This document shows, piece by piece, positions 28,021-36,922 of a stretch of 64,000 bases of DNA. The stretch spans positions 496,001-560,000 of the forward strand of contig NZ_CP132457.1 of assembly GCF_032595875.1 (NCBI RefSeq). The letters run 5' to 3'. Position 1 is the stretch's first letter. The number at the start of each line of letters is the position of its first letter. Origin of the DNA: Borreliella andersonii (GTDB lineage Bacteria > Spirochaetota > Spirochaetia > Borreliales > Borreliaceae). A program made the position numbers and the translations under genes. The notes under the pieces are model-generated. The model was not told the DNA's origin, did not search any database, and worked only from the letters and a program-made list of their open reading frames with translations.

Positions 28021-29001
28021 ATGTTAGAATTTGAAACTATTGATATAAATCTAACCAAGAAGGAAAATCTATCTCAAAAAGAGGTAGATTTTATTGAAGA
28101 TGTAATAATTTTAGGATCTGGCCCGGCTGGACTAACAGCTGGGATTTATTCTGTTATGAGTAATTATAAGGTTGTTATTTTGGAAGGTCCTGAACCTGGG
28201 GGGCAGCTTACTACAACCACAGAAGTTTACAATTATCCTGGCTTTAAAAATGGAATAAGTGGTAGAGATTTGATGTTGAATATGAGAGAGCAAGTAGTAA
28301 ATCTTGGGGCTAAAACTTTTCTCGAAACTGTTTTTTCTATAAAAAGGAAGGATAATATTTTTTATCTTTATACAGAAAATTATATTTATAAAAGTAAAGC
28401 TGTTATTATTGCTGTGGGATCAAAACCTAAAAAACTTGAAACTCTTAAAAATTCGGGGTTATTTTGGAATAAGGGCATTTCGGTTTGTGCTATTTGTGAT
28501 GGACATCTTTTTAAGGGGAAAAGGGTTGCAGTAATTGGTGGGGGCAACACTGCCCTTTCAGAATCAATTTATTTAAGCAAATTAGTGGATAAGGTTTATC
28601 TTATTGTAAGAAAAGATAATCTTAGAGCTATTGCTATGTTAAGAGATAGTGTTTCGAAGTTGCCCAATATTGAAATTTTGTATAATTCAGAAGCCATGGA
28701 AGTAGATGGCAAGTCTTCTGTTTCTTCGGTTAAGATTTTTAATAAAAAGAATAATGTTGTTTATGAATTAGAAGTGAGTGCTGTATTTATGGCTGTTGGT
28801 TATAAGCCAAATACAGAATTTTTAAAGGGATTTTTGGATTTGGATGAAGAAGGATTTATTGTAACTAAAGATGTTGTGAAAACAAGTGTTGATGGAGTTT
28901 TTTCGTGTGGAGATGTTAGCAATAAACTCTATGCTCAAGCCATTACTGCTGCTGCTGAGGGGTTTATTGCGTCTGTTGAGTTGGGAAATTTTTTAAAATG
29001 A
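28021..29001 (+). CDS. trxB: Thioredoxin reductase
   Basis: A 326-residue flavoprotein that passes electrons from NADPH to thioredoxin. FAD binding is at GSGPAGLTAGIYS (32-44), the redox-active pair is C156/C159 in VCAICDG, NADPH binding is at VIGGGNTALSES, and the C-terminal FAD motif is FSCGDVSNKLYAQAITAAAEG. The common GGGDSA reads GGGNTA here. About 25 extra residues precede the FAD motif. The binding site before ATG is weak. In Lyme spirochaetes, which lack glutathione, this is expected to be the main disulfide-reducing route. Confidence 0.95.
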   Translation: MLEFETIDINLTKKENLSQKEVDFIEDVIILGSGPAGLTAGIYSVMSNYKVVILEGPEPGGQLTTTTEVYNYPGFKNGISGRDLMLNMREQVVNLGAKTFLETVFSIKRKDNIFYLYTENYIYKSKAVIIAVGSKPKKLETLKNSGLFWNKGISVCAICDGHLFKGKRVAVIGGGNTALSESIYLSKLVDKVYLIVRKDNLRAIAMLRDSVSKLPNIEILYNSEAMEVDGKSSVSSVKIFNKKNNVVYELEVSAVFMAVGYKPNTEFLKGFLDLDEEGFIVTKDVVKTSVDGVFSCGDVSNKLYAQAITAAAEGFIASVELGNFLK

Positions 29002-29023
29002 AGTTCTTGTTTAATTTAATGCT

Positions 29024-29764
29024 TTAGAGTAGATTTAATTGCCTTTTGATTTCAAAGATTAAAATGCCTGTAGATACAGAAACATTAAGAGAGTCTATTT
29101 TTCCACTAGTTGGTATCCTTATTAAAAAATCAGAATTTTCTTTTATTAGCTTATGTACGCCTTTTCCTTCATTTCCCAGAATAAGTGCAATTTTTTTATC
29201 GTTTATTTTGATTTTGTTTATATCTTGTCCGTTAATATCGCTAGCATATACCCAAAAACCATAGTTTTTAAAAAGATTTATTGTGTTGTTTATGTTTGTC
29301 ACTGTTATTTTTTTTACATATTGACTTGCACCAGAGCTAGTGCGCAAAACGGTTGAATTATCTTTTGCGCTACGCTTTTGAGTAGTAATTACAAGGTCTA
29401 TACTAAACTGTTCTGCTGTTCTAAGGATTGCTCCAAAGTTTTGAGGATCTTCTATTTCATCTAGAAGTAAAATGAAAGCATTTTCTTGTTTTTTGAATGT
29501 TTCTAGCAAGTTTTCAAAATCTTTGGGTTGTGTTTTTACATTTTTATTTTTTTCAAGTTTTAATTTTAATGCAAATCCCCTGTGGTCTTTCTTTTTAAGA
29601 ATCTTGTCAAGTTCATTTGTGCTTATTCTTATTATTTTTATATTTTGTGTTTTAGCTAGCTTTTCAATTTCTTTAGTTTTTGAGCTTTTTTTTGATATAT
29701 AAAGTTCAAATCCTTTATTATTTTTTATGCTTTCAATTATTGAATTGGCATGAGTTATGTACAT
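29024..29764 (-). CDS. rlmB: SpoU-family RNA 2'-O-methyltransferase (RlmB/TrmH-like)
   Basis: A 246-residue SPOUT-class methyltransferase. An N-terminal substrate-binding domain (about 1-75) is followed by the knotted catalytic domain with motif 1 NFGAILRTAEQF, motif 2 LILGNEGKGVHKLI and motif 3 SLNVSVSTGILIFE. RlmB methylates G2251 in 23S rRNA in E. coli; related TrmH proteins act on tRNA, and the choice cannot be settled by eye. It starts 1 bp after dnaJ ends on the same strand, so it is the last gene of the grpE-dnaK-dnaJ operon. Confidence 0.88.
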   Translation of the reverse strand: MYITHANSIIESIKNNKGFELYISKKSSKTKEIEKLAKTQNIKIIRISTNELDKILKKKDHRGFALKLKLEKNKNVKTQPKDFENLLETFKKQENAFILLLDEIEDPQNFGAILRTAEQFSIDLVITTQKRSAKDNSTVLRTSSGASQYVKKITVTNINNTINLFKNYGFWVYASDINGQDINKIKINDKKIALILGNEGKGVHKLIKENSDFLIRIPTSGKIDSLNVSVSTGILIFEIKRQLNLL

Positions 29765-29765
29765 A

Positions 29766-30860
29766 TTATACTTTGAGTAAATCTATTTGATCACCATCTT
29801 TTAATTCTTTGCTTAGGTTTTCAAAAAGTTTAATAGCAATAGAATTTAAATTTTTAGGTGTTTTTATTTTTGTGATTAATATTAAGTTTCCAAACTTTTC
29901 GGTTTGAAGAATTGGCATTCCTGCGTTTTTAATTAAAATTTGTTCTTCATTGTCTATTCCTTTTGGAATTTGTATTTTAATTTCTTTTGAAGCGATTGTT
30001 TTTATTTTTACTTCTTTTCCAAGGGCTGCTTGAGTAAAGCTTATTGGAAGTATTGCATAGAGATCTTTACCATTTCTTTTAAATATTTTATGGGATCTTA
30101 TCAATATCTTTACATAAAGATCACCATATTCTTGACTGCCTGGATTTACATTCCCTTTGCCTTTCATTTTTATTTGCTGGTTATTATCAATGCCTGGGGG
30201 AATGTTTAATTGAATAGTTTCTTGTTTTGCAAGGCTTCCTTTACCTTTACAAGATTTACAAGGGTTTGATATTATTTTGCCCGCACCGTAACATTTAGAA
30301 CATGTTGTTGTAACTCTGAAAAATCCTCCGCCTTGTACCACTCTTCCGCTACCGTTACACATGTTGCATATTGAAGGGCTTGTGCCTTTTTCGGATTTTT
30401 TCCCGAAACAAGAATCACAGAGCATTTGTCTTGTTATGTTTATATTATTTTTGTATCCAAAATATGCATTTTCAAGAGATATTTCTATGTTGTACCCTAA
30501 GTCCTCACCTTTTGCATATTTTCTATTTTTTTCTTGCCCTTTGTTTCCAGTGAAAAATGAATCAAAAATATCGCCAAAATCTTCAAAGATGTCTGAAAAT
30601 CCACTAAACCCACCTGAAAATCCTTCAAATCCTCCTCCTTCAAAAGCTGAATGTCCAAATCTGTCATATTTAGCTTTTTTATTATCATCTATTAAAATTT
30701 CGTAAGCCTGAGTAGCTTCTTTAAAGATAGAGGCGGCCTCTTCATTTCCTTGATTTCTGTCTGGGTGATATTTAATTGCTATTTTTCTATAAGCTTTTTT
30801 TATCTCATCTTTTGAGGCTCCTTTTGAGAGCCCCAAAATTTCATAGTAATCTTTTTTCAC
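29766..30860 (-). CDS. dnaJ: Chaperone DnaJ (Hsp40)
   Basis: DnaJ delivers unfolded clients to DnaK and stimulates its ATPase. The 364-residue protein has a J domain with HPD (in YHPDRNQG), a Gly/Phe-rich linker ([16 protein letters not shown]), four CxxCxGxG-type zinc repeats ([32 protein letters not shown]) and the C-terminal substrate domains. The first repeat has lysine in place of its last glycine. It starts with GTG, and the first base of that codon overlaps dnaK's TAG stop (TAGTG), so translation is coupled. Confidence 0.97.
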   Translation of the reverse strand: MKKDYYEILGLSKGASKDEIKKAYRKIAIKYHPDRNQGNEEAASIFKEATQAYEILIDDNKKAKYDRFGHSAFEGGGFEGFSGGFSGFSDIFEDFGDIFDSFFTGNKGQEKNRKYAKGEDLGYNIEISLENAYFGYKNNINITRQMLCDSCFGKKSEKGTSPSICNMCNGSGRVVQGGGFFRVTTTCSKCYGAGKIISNPCKSCKGKGSLAKQETIQLNIPPGIDNNQQIKMKGKGNVNPGSQEYGDLYVKILIRSHKIFKRNGKDLYAILPISFTQAALGKEVKIKTIASKEIKIQIPKGIDNEEQILIKNAGMPILQTEKFGNLILITKIKTPKNLNSIAIKLFENLSKELKDGDQIDLLKV

Positions 30861-32770
30861 TATTTTTTATCCTCGTCAACAACCTCATAATCAGCCTCTT
30901 TGCCCTCTTCGCTTGTATTGCTTTGTGGGCCACCATTTTCTTGTTGGCTGCTTGCATTTTGCTGGGAAGAATCTTTATACATCATCTCAGCTATTTTGTA
31001 AGAAGCTTTTTGAAGTTCTTCTGTTCTAGATTTTATAAGCGAAATGTCTTCTTTTTCAAGACTTTCTTTTAATTCTTTTATTTTACTTTCAATAGCTTCT
31101 TTGTCTTCGCTTGGAATTTTTTCAGAATATTCTTTTAATGATTTTTCTGTTTGATAAATTAAAGAATTAGCTGTATTTTTTGCTTCAATATTTTCTTTTA
31201 ATTTTTTATCTTCTTCCGCATGAGCTTCTGCATCTTTTACCATTCGATCTATTTCTGATTCAGAGAGCCCTGATGATGATTCAATTCTAATTTTTTGTTC
31301 TTTGCCTGTTCCCATATCTTTTGCAGACACGTGAACTATTCCATTAGCATCAATGTCAAAGCTAACTTCAATTTGAGGTACTCCTCTTGGTGCTGCTGGT
31401 ATTCCATCAAGTATGAAATTACCAAGTATTCTATTTTGTGCTGCCATTTCACGTTCACCTTGAAGTACTTTAATATCAACAGAGGTTTGATTGTCAGCAG
31501 CTGTTGAGAACACTTGACTTTTTTTTGTAGGAATTGTGGTATTTCGTTCAATAAGTTTAGTCATAACACCACCTAATGTTTCTATTCCTAGCGAGAGTGG
31601 AGTAACGTCAAGAAGTACCATATCTTTGGTTTCTCCTGTTAAAATACCACCTTGAATAGCAGCTCCAATTGCTACAGCTTCGTCTGGATTTACTCCTTTG
31701 TTAGGATCTTGTCCAAATATATCTTTTACAATTTTTTGAATAGCAGGAATTCTTGTTGATCCACCTACAAGTATTACTTCATTGATATCAGAAGCTTTCA
31801 GTCCTGCATCTTTAATAGCTTTAAGGCATGGTTCTTTTGTTTTTTGAACCAAATGGTCTACCATTTGTTCGAATTTTGCTCTTGTTAGAGTATGTTGTAA
31901 GTGTTTTGGACCATTTGCATCTGCTGTAATGAACGGAAGATTTATTGAAGCTTCTTGAGCACCTGAGAGTTCTATTTTAGCCTTTTCAGCTGCCTCTTTG
32001 AGTCTTTGAAGAGCCATTTTATCGTTTGACAAGTCAATAGCGCTTTCTTTTTTGAATTCTGAAATTAAATGCTTTATTATCTCATCGTCAAAATTATCAC
32101 CACCAAGATGTGTGTCTCCGTTAGTTGACTTTACTTCAAAAACACCATCTCCGAGTTCTAATATTGAAATGTCAAATGTTCCTCCACCGAGATCGTAAAC
32201 AGCAACAATCTCTTCGTGTTTTTTTTCAATTCCATAAGCAAGAGCAGCAGCAGTTGGCTCGTTGACAATTCTTTTTACTTCAAGACCCGCTATTTTACCG
32301 GCATCTTTTGTGGCTTGTCTTTGGGCATCATTAAAGTAAGCAGGAACTGTAATGACAGCCTCTGTGACTTTTTCACCCAAGTAAGCTTCTGCTGTTTCTT
32401 TCATTTTTGTAAGAGTTGCCGCTGAGATCTCAGGCGGTGACATTTGTTTTTTTATATTAGAAATGTTTACTCGTGCATCGCCATTTAGTCCTTTTTCTAT
32501 TTTATAAGGAACCATTTTTATTTCGCTTGCAACCTCTTCAAATCTTCTTCCCATAAATCTTTTAATAGAGTAAATTGTGTTTTCAGGGTTTGTAACCATT
32601 TGGTTTTTTGCGACTTGACCCACAAGTCTTTCGCCTTTATTTGTGTAAGCAACAATAGATGGAGTAGTTCTTCCCCCTTCTGAATTTTGTATTACAACTG
32701 GTTTTCCATGCTCCATTATAGCTACGCATGAGTTTGTTGTTCCCAGGTCAATACCTATTATTTTGCCCAT
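30860..32770 (-). CDS. dnaK: Chaperone DnaK (Hsp70)
   Basis: A 636-residue Hsp70 with the full ATPase domain ([19 protein letters not shown] at the start, then [17 protein letters not shown] and [17 protein letters not shown]), the linker [17 protein letters not shown], the substrate-binding beta domain and a helical lid. The C-terminal YEVVDEDKK matches the EEVD-like tail of bacterial DnaK. An AGGAGG-type binding site sits just before the ATG. It lies 23 bp downstream of grpE on the minus strand. Confidence 0.99.
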   Translation of the reverse strand: MGKIIGIDLGTTNSCVAIMEHGKPVVIQNSEGGRTTPSIVAYTNKGERLVGQVAKNQMVTNPENTIYSIKRFMGRRFEEVASEIKMVPYKIEKGLNGDARVNISNIKKQMSPPEISAATLTKMKETAEAYLGEKVTEAVITVPAYFNDAQRQATKDAGKIAGLEVKRIVNEPTAAALAYGIEKKHEEIVAVYDLGGGTFDISILELGDGVFEVKSTNGDTHLGGDNFDDEIIKHLISEFKKESAIDLSNDKMALQRLKEAAEKAKIELSGAQEASINLPFITADANGPKHLQHTLTRAKFEQMVDHLVQKTKEPCLKAIKDAGLKASDINEVILVGGSTRIPAIQKIVKDIFGQDPNKGVNPDEAVAIGAAIQGGILTGETKDMVLLDVTPLSLGIETLGGVMTKLIERNTTIPTKKSQVFSTAADNQTSVDIKVLQGEREMAAQNRILGNFILDGIPAAPRGVPQIEVSFDIDANGIVHVSAKDMGTGKEQKIRIESSSGLSESEIDRMVKDAEAHAEEDKKLKENIEAKNTANSLIYQTEKSLKEYSEKIPSEDKEAIESKIKELKESLEKEDISLIKSRTEELQKASYKIAEMMYKDSSQQNASSQQENGGPQSNTSEEGKEADYEVVDEDKK

Positions 32771-32793
32771 ATTATAAACCTCCTTTTTCCTAA

Positions 32794-33357
32794 TTAATTT
32801 TTACTTTGAGCAACTTTAACTTTCGCTGTTCTTAATATTCTGTCGTTGTAGCAATATCCTTTTTGGTATACTTCTACTATTTCTGGATTTTTAAGACCCT
32901 CTTTCTCTTCAATGCTTATTGCTTCATGACGACTTGGGTCAAAATTTTCTCCATTTTCTCCGAATTTTTTTAAATTATATTTTTTATCAAAAATTGATAG
33001 TATTTCATTTTCAATCATACTGATTCCTGTTAATAAGTTGTCAAAATCTTTGGATTTTTTTGAAGAGTTAATAGCCCGTTCTAAGTTATCAAGAAAATTA
33101 ACGACATCTTTCATTATGGTTTCATTTGCAAATTTAACAAAATTGTCTTTGTCTTTTTCTAATCTTTTTCTGAAGTTTTCAAATTCTGCTTGTTTTCTTA
33201 AATACAAATCTTTAAGATTAGAGATTTCATTTTCAAGCTCAGTAATTTTATTATCAGAATTTACTGAATTTAAATTTTCTTTTTTTTGAGATTTTGTATT
33301 TTTATTATCTTGTTTGTTTGTTTTTTCAGATTCGCTTTTAGTTTCTTTTTTTTCCAT
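32794..33357 (-). CDS. grpE: Nucleotide exchange factor GrpE
   Basis: A 187-residue cochaperone that releases ADP from DnaK. The first ~40 residues are charged and disordered-looking (Lys, Glu, Asn), then comes the long dimerising helix, and the C-terminal beta-wing domain has the conserved [17 protein letters not shown] and [20 protein letters not shown] motifs. It is the first gene of grpE-dnaK-dnaJ-rlmB. AAGGAGG at 33362-33368 precedes the ATG. No hrcA is present and no CIRCE element is seen upstream. Confidence 0.97.
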   Translation of the reverse strand: MEKKETKSESEKTNKQDNKNTKSQKKENLNSVNSDNKITELENEISNLKDLYLRKQAEFENFRKRLEKDKDNFVKFANETIMKDVVNFLDNLERAINSSKKSKDFDNLLTGISMIENEILSIFDKKYNLKKFGENGENFDPSRHEAISIEEKEGLKNPEIVEVYQKGYCYNDRILRTAKVKVAQSKN

Positions 33358-33377
33358 TTTTCCTCCTTTGATAAAGC

Positions 33378-33406
33378 ATTTTATCTTTAAAAAAAATCTT
33401 TTACAA
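33378..33406 (-). promoter_or_regulatory. Candidate sigma-70 promoter for grpE-dnaK-dnaJ
   Basis: Read on the minus strand, TTGTAA (33401-33406) is followed after exactly 17 bases by TAAAAT (33378-33383). Transcription would begin near 33371, leaving a leader of about 14 bases that contains the AAGGAGG site. Confidence 0.5.
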
Positions 33407-33621
33407 ATTTTTTTCTTTCTTAAAATTTAATAAAATTGATTCATTTTGATCATTTGCAAGATGTATATTTTTCTTAAACTTTCAGTAATAGTGTTGTATT
33501 GATACATATTGTTATTTAGTAAAATGTTCGTGTGTATTTTTTTGTCAAAATAAAAAATTTTCTTTTTATAAGAATATTTTTGGTATTATTTTTTGATTTT
33601 GTTTGTTTTTAGTGTTTTTAT

Positions 33622-33646
33622 ATACTCTCATTAATATTGAGAGTAT
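33622..33646. promoter_or_regulatory. Perfect palindrome, possible operator
   Basis: Arms ATACTCTCA (33622-33630) and TGAGAGTAT (33638-33646) are perfect inverted repeats around a 7-base spacer, which is itself partly symmetrical. No T-run follows on either strand, so it looks like a protein-binding site and not a terminator. It does not match the CIRCE consensus (TTAGCACTC-N9-GAGTGCTAA). Confidence 0.5.
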
Positions 33647-33729
33647 TGTTAAAATGTGGGTGAGTATTGATTTTATGAAGCTGTAAGTTTTTTGTTGTAA
33701 TTTAGTGTATTATTGCTTATTATTTACCT

Positions 33730-35268
33730 ATGAAAATAAGCATTGCTCAAACGAAATACAGAGCTTTAGATTTTGATAAATGCATTACTGATTTTAAAAT
33801 TAATTATGGTGAAGCTTTGCTAAGGGGAGCAGACGTTTTAGTTTTTCCTTCTATGTTTTTAGGCAATGCTAAGTATGTTAAATTGTTTGGGCTTTCTAAA
33901 TATTCTCAAAATATATGTAAGTTAATTGAATTCATGAAAGAACAGGTTAATGATAACACTTCAATTGTTTTTGGTCATAGTGTGTATAAGAATGATAAAT
34001 TTGTAGATGTTATTTCTGTTATCAGTAATCATAAAGTTGTTCTAACTGTATCACAATGCAATTTGCCTGGGTTTTTTAGTTATAAGGATAATTTATTTGC
34101 TGTATTAAATTTTGAGGATGCTTTATTATTTAATGAATTAATTCCCAAATTTGGTGAGGATTTAAAGAAAGCTCAATATTTAATAATACCGTCCAAATCT
34201 TATTTTACTAAGGAAAAGAATAATCTTAGGTTAGAATTCTTTGAAAAAGTTGCTATTGAGAATAATTTGGATGTTGTTTATTCGAATTTTTATGGAGCTG
34301 AAGATTCTGCGGTTTATGATGGGTATAGTTTTTTTATTAATAGTTTTGGCAAGATAAAACAAGCCAAAGGATTTGAATTTGATTTTATATCTAATGATAC
34401 ATTTCAAAATTTAAAATTTGATACACAGAATGATTTTTTTGAAAAAATTATAGTAGCAATATCTCTTGTTTTAAGAGAATATGTTTCTTTTTCAGGATTT
34501 TCTAAAGTTCATTTGGGGGTATCTGGGGGTATTGATTCTGCTCTTGTTGCATGTCTTGCATGTTTTGCTTTGGGTGCTGAGAATGTTATAGGGATTTCTA
34601 TGCCCAGTAAATTTTCATCGGCAGATTCTATTTCTGATGCTAAAGAGCTTTCTAAAAAATTAGGTTTTAAATTGATTGAAATGCCAATAAAAGATTTATT
34701 TGAAGTAAGTAGTAGATTTTTTGAAGGATATTTTGATATTAAAGGTGTTATTGGGGAAAATTTACAAGCTCGTTTAAGGGGGCTTTTATCAATGTCTTAT
34801 AGTAATTCTCAAAATTCTTTGCTTTTAAATACTGGTAATAAAAGCGAAATCGCAGTTGGTTATTGTACCCTATATGGGGATACTTGTGGAGGACTTGCTT
34901 TGATTGGAGATCTTTTTAAGACAGAGGTTTATGATCTTGCAAAGTATATTAATGCAAAATTTGACCAATCTATTATTCCTATTAATATTATTTTAAAGGA
35001 GCCTTCTGCTGAGTTAAGGTTTGATCAAAAAGATAGTGATTATCTTCCAAAATATGAAGTTCTTGATGCTATTTTAAATAGATATTTGATTGGCAATGAA
35101 TCTGTAGATTCAATTTGTCTTAATTTTGAAAAGGATATAGTTGATAAGGTTTTAAATCTTTATTTTAAAAATGAATATAAAAGAAGGCAGGGAGCTCCTA
35201 TAGTTAAAGTTTCTAAAAAAACTTTTGGTTTTGAGCTTTCAATTCCTATTTTAAATAATAGAATTTGA
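33730..35268 (+). CDS. nadE: NAD synthetase with degenerate glutaminase domain
   Basis: NadE makes NAD from deamido-NAD, ATP and an amide nitrogen donor. This 512-residue protein has the two-domain layout of glutamine-dependent enzymes. The C-terminal synthetase part is intact: SGGIDS at 265-270, ENLQARLRG, TGNKSEIAVGYCTLYGD, KEPSAELRF and EYKRRQGAP. The N-terminal nitrilase-like glutaminase (about 1-215) appears to have lost its triad: FPE reads FPS (S41), the lysine before LP is Q109, and the ICED cysteine is F128 in NFED. It would then depend on free ammonia. It is divergent from grpE; no strong binding site precedes the ATG. Confidence 0.92.
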   Translation: MKISIAQTKYRALDFDKCITDFKINYGEALLRGADVLVFPSMFLGNAKYVKLFGLSKYSQNICKLIEFMKEQVNDNTSIVFGHSVYKNDKFVDVISVISNHKVVLTVSQCNLPGFFSYKDNLFAVLNFEDALLFNELIPKFGEDLKKAQYLIIPSKSYFTKEKNNLRLEFFEKVAIENNLDVVYSNFYGAEDSAVYDGYSFFINSFGKIKQAKGFEFDFISNDTFQNLKFDTQNDFFEKIIVAISLVLREYVSFSGFSKVHLGVSGGIDSALVACLACFALGAENVIGISMPSKFSSADSISDAKELSKKLGFKLIEMPIKDLFEVSSRFFEGYFDIKGVIGENLQARLRGLLSMSYSNSQNSLLLNTGNKSEIAVGYCTLYGDTCGGLALIGDLFKTEVYDLAKYINAKFDQSIIPINIILKEPSAELRFDQKDSDYLPKYEVLDAILNRYLIGNESVDSICLNFEKDIVDKVLNLYFKNEYKRRQGAPIVKVSKKTFGFELSIPILNNRI

Positions 35269-35353
35269 AATTATGATTAAAGCTTAGGGTTTTAAATTTT
35301 ATTAAAATTATTAGTTTTTATGTTATGATAGCCTAAAAAACACAAATCTTTTT

Positions 35354-35379
35354 TAAGTATTAAGTTAAATTAATACTTA
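35354..35379. repeat. Perfect 10-bp inverted repeat
   Basis: TAAGTATTAA at 35354-35363 and TTAATACTTA at 35370-35379 are exact inverted repeats with a 6-base spacer. The stem is almost all A and T. It could be an operator for the old phosphatase gene or a weak transcription stop for nadE. Confidence 0.5.
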
Positions 35380-35406
35380 TTTATTAACTATATAAGTTAT
35401 ATATGT

Positions 35407-35426
35407 ATTCCATTATGGTATGGAAT
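35407..35426. repeat. Perfect 7-bp inverted repeat followed by TTT
   Basis: ATTCCAT at 35407-35413 and ATGGAAT at 35420-35426 flank a 6-base spacer and are followed by TTTG. This is a weak terminator candidate for nadE, or a second operator half next to the repeat at 35354. Confidence 0.4.
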
Positions 35427-35530
35427 TTTGAATGTAGGAATTATAAAAATGAGATTTATCCTAATACCTTTGTTTTAGTTATTGTTTTTTAATTTTAGAA
35501 TTTCTTATTAATAAGAGAATCAAGATAAAA

Positions 35531-36372
35531 ATGGATTGGGATTTTGAAAAAATTATATTTTTATTAAATGAATCAACCAGGCTTGCATTAAGTAGTTGTA
35601 CTAAATTGATTTTAGATTTTAAATTTAGTGGGTCTATTATAGCTCGGGGCGGATAAGCAAATTGCGTAGTTCTTATTCAAAGAAATCAAAAAGCCGGGTA
35701 ATTTTGTTCTTGGAGAAGCGACAATATCTACTTATGAAGAAGAATATTAAAGATGCGTTATTATCAGAGAGTGCTTTTATTATTGATCCTATTGATAGAG
35801 CTTCTTCTTTTACAGCAGGTCTTCCTTCATATGGAGTGTCGTTAGCGTATGCTAGTGACGAAAAATATTGAAGGAGCTATTTTTCTTCCTTTAAGTGGAA
35901 AGTTTTTTATTATTTCTAAAGATGGTGTTTTTTAGCATAAAAAACATTGGTAGCTATCCTTTTTAAAAAAGGATTTTAATAAATTTATTTTTACTAATTT
36001 TGAATGTTATAATATTCATAGTTTACTTGCAATTTAAAGGTCTATTATAAGGCCATTTAATTTTGATATTTCTTCTTTTATTAATGGCCCTTGTGTTTAT
36101 TCTTTTGCCAAACTTTTACAAGTTCTGATAAGGCCTACTTTTCTTTTGTAGGACTTTGGGATATTGCAGTATGTTTAGGTATTGGCAATAAGTTGGGCAT
36201 GATTGGTGAATTTTATTGTGGTAATAAAATGACATTGGATATAGATTCAATGTATATTTTAGAGTTTAGCAATCATAAAAGATGGGCCTTGAAAGATTTT
36301 TTGATTTATTTTAATAATAAATCAAAAATAGATATTATAAGAAAAGACGCAAATAAAAAAATTAATAAGTAA
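35531..36372 (+). pseudogene. Decayed inositol-monophosphatase-family gene
   Basis: Fragments of one phosphatase of the inositol monophosphatase family lie in order but in different frames. The first (ATG 35531, MDWDFEKIIFLLNEST) stops at 35654 after 41 codons. A second frame (to 35871) carries FIIDPIDRASSFTAGLPSYG, where the family motif is DPIDGT followed by a hydrophobic stretch. A third carries EGAIFLPLSGKFFIISKDG and stops at 35937. The last, ending at 36372, has GLWDIAVCLGIGNKLG, like the WDIAAG motif. At least three disruptions, plus the altered DPIDGT, show loss of function. From memory this locus is BB0524 in B31. Confidence 0.8.
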
Positions 36373-36396
36373 GATATAAAGAGAATTTAAAAATTA

Positions 36397-36819
36397 TTAT
36401 TTATGTTTTGCGGTTTTGGTGTTATTAGAGTCAATGTCGAGTGTTTTGATTAGCTTGTGTAAAGTCCAGCTTGAAAACTTTATGTAAAGCATTTTAATTG
36501 GATTTTTTGTATTTTTTTGTAGCACTTTTAACGATTCTATATTCATCAAAGCTATTATTTCTTTTAGTGTTTTTGGTAAATTATTGAAAATTTTGGAGCC
36601 TACTTTATGTCCTTCTAAAATAAAATTTTGAAGAGTTATTTGATCTTTTTTTTGTAAGCGTCTCATATATAGCCTTAAAATACGCTCTTGGGATTTCATA
36701 ATTTCTGAATTAATTTGTTCTTGTTTTTTAGTAATTTTTTTCTTGTTTTCAATAATAGGTTTTTTAGGCAGGGACTTGTAAGGGTTTGTTCCTGGAATAT
36801 AATTTTTAGGAATTTTCAT
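36397..36819 (-). CDS. Conserved hypothetical protein, 140 residues
   Basis: I do not recognise this protein. It is basic (pattern rich in Lys, Arg, Asn and Ile), has no signal peptide or membrane segment, and looks mostly helical, with KKQEQINSEIMKSQERILRL as a possible amphipathic helix. It lies between the decayed phosphatase and a large membrane-anchored protein, convergent with the former and divergent from the latter. AGGAG sits 8 bp before the ATG, which supports it as a real gene. It is probably Borrelia-specific. Confidence 0.65.
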   Translation of the reverse strand: MKIPKNYIPGTNPYKSLPKKPIIENKKKITKKQEQINSEIMKSQERILRLYMRRLQKKDQITLQNFILEGHKVGSKIFNNLPKTLKEIIALMNIESLKVLQKNTKNPIKMLYIKFSSWTLHKLIKTLDIDSNNTKTAKHK

Positions 36820-36922
36820 ATACTTTACTCCTATTTAATTAGCTAACCTATAATTCTATTATTTTTTTTGTTTTTATGCAATCAATATTGATATTTTGAT
36901 TTTTTATGATTAGAATCATCAT

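Larger units (their letters stand above)
33358..33729. other. Intergenic region between divergent grpE and nadE
   Basis: This 372-bp gap is strongly AT-rich and has no credible gene on either strand. It holds the grpE ribosome-binding site, a promoter-like sequence facing grpE and a perfect operator-like palindrome at 33622-33646, listed separately. Homopolymer T-runs dominate 33540-33615. A TATTAT near 33710 could be the nadE -10, but its -35 is poor and nadE lacks a clear ribosome-binding site. Confidence 0.6.
35269..35530. other. Intergenic region after nadE with two inverted repeats
   Basis: This 262-bp AT-rich stretch separates nadE from the decayed phosphatase gene. It contains two successive perfect inverted repeats, 35354-35379 and 35407-35426, and a TATGAT that could be a -10 near 35321. 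No protein-coding capacity is apparent. Confidence 0.5.

Noticed and set aside
30361..30705. A 114-codon plus-strand frame across dnaJ
   Set aside because: It is an antisense shadow of the zinc and Gly/Phe regions of dnaJ.
33358..33729. CIRCE heat-shock element upstream of grpE
   Set aside because: No TTAGCACTC-N9-GAGTGCTAA match is present; the palindrome at 33622-33646 has different arms.
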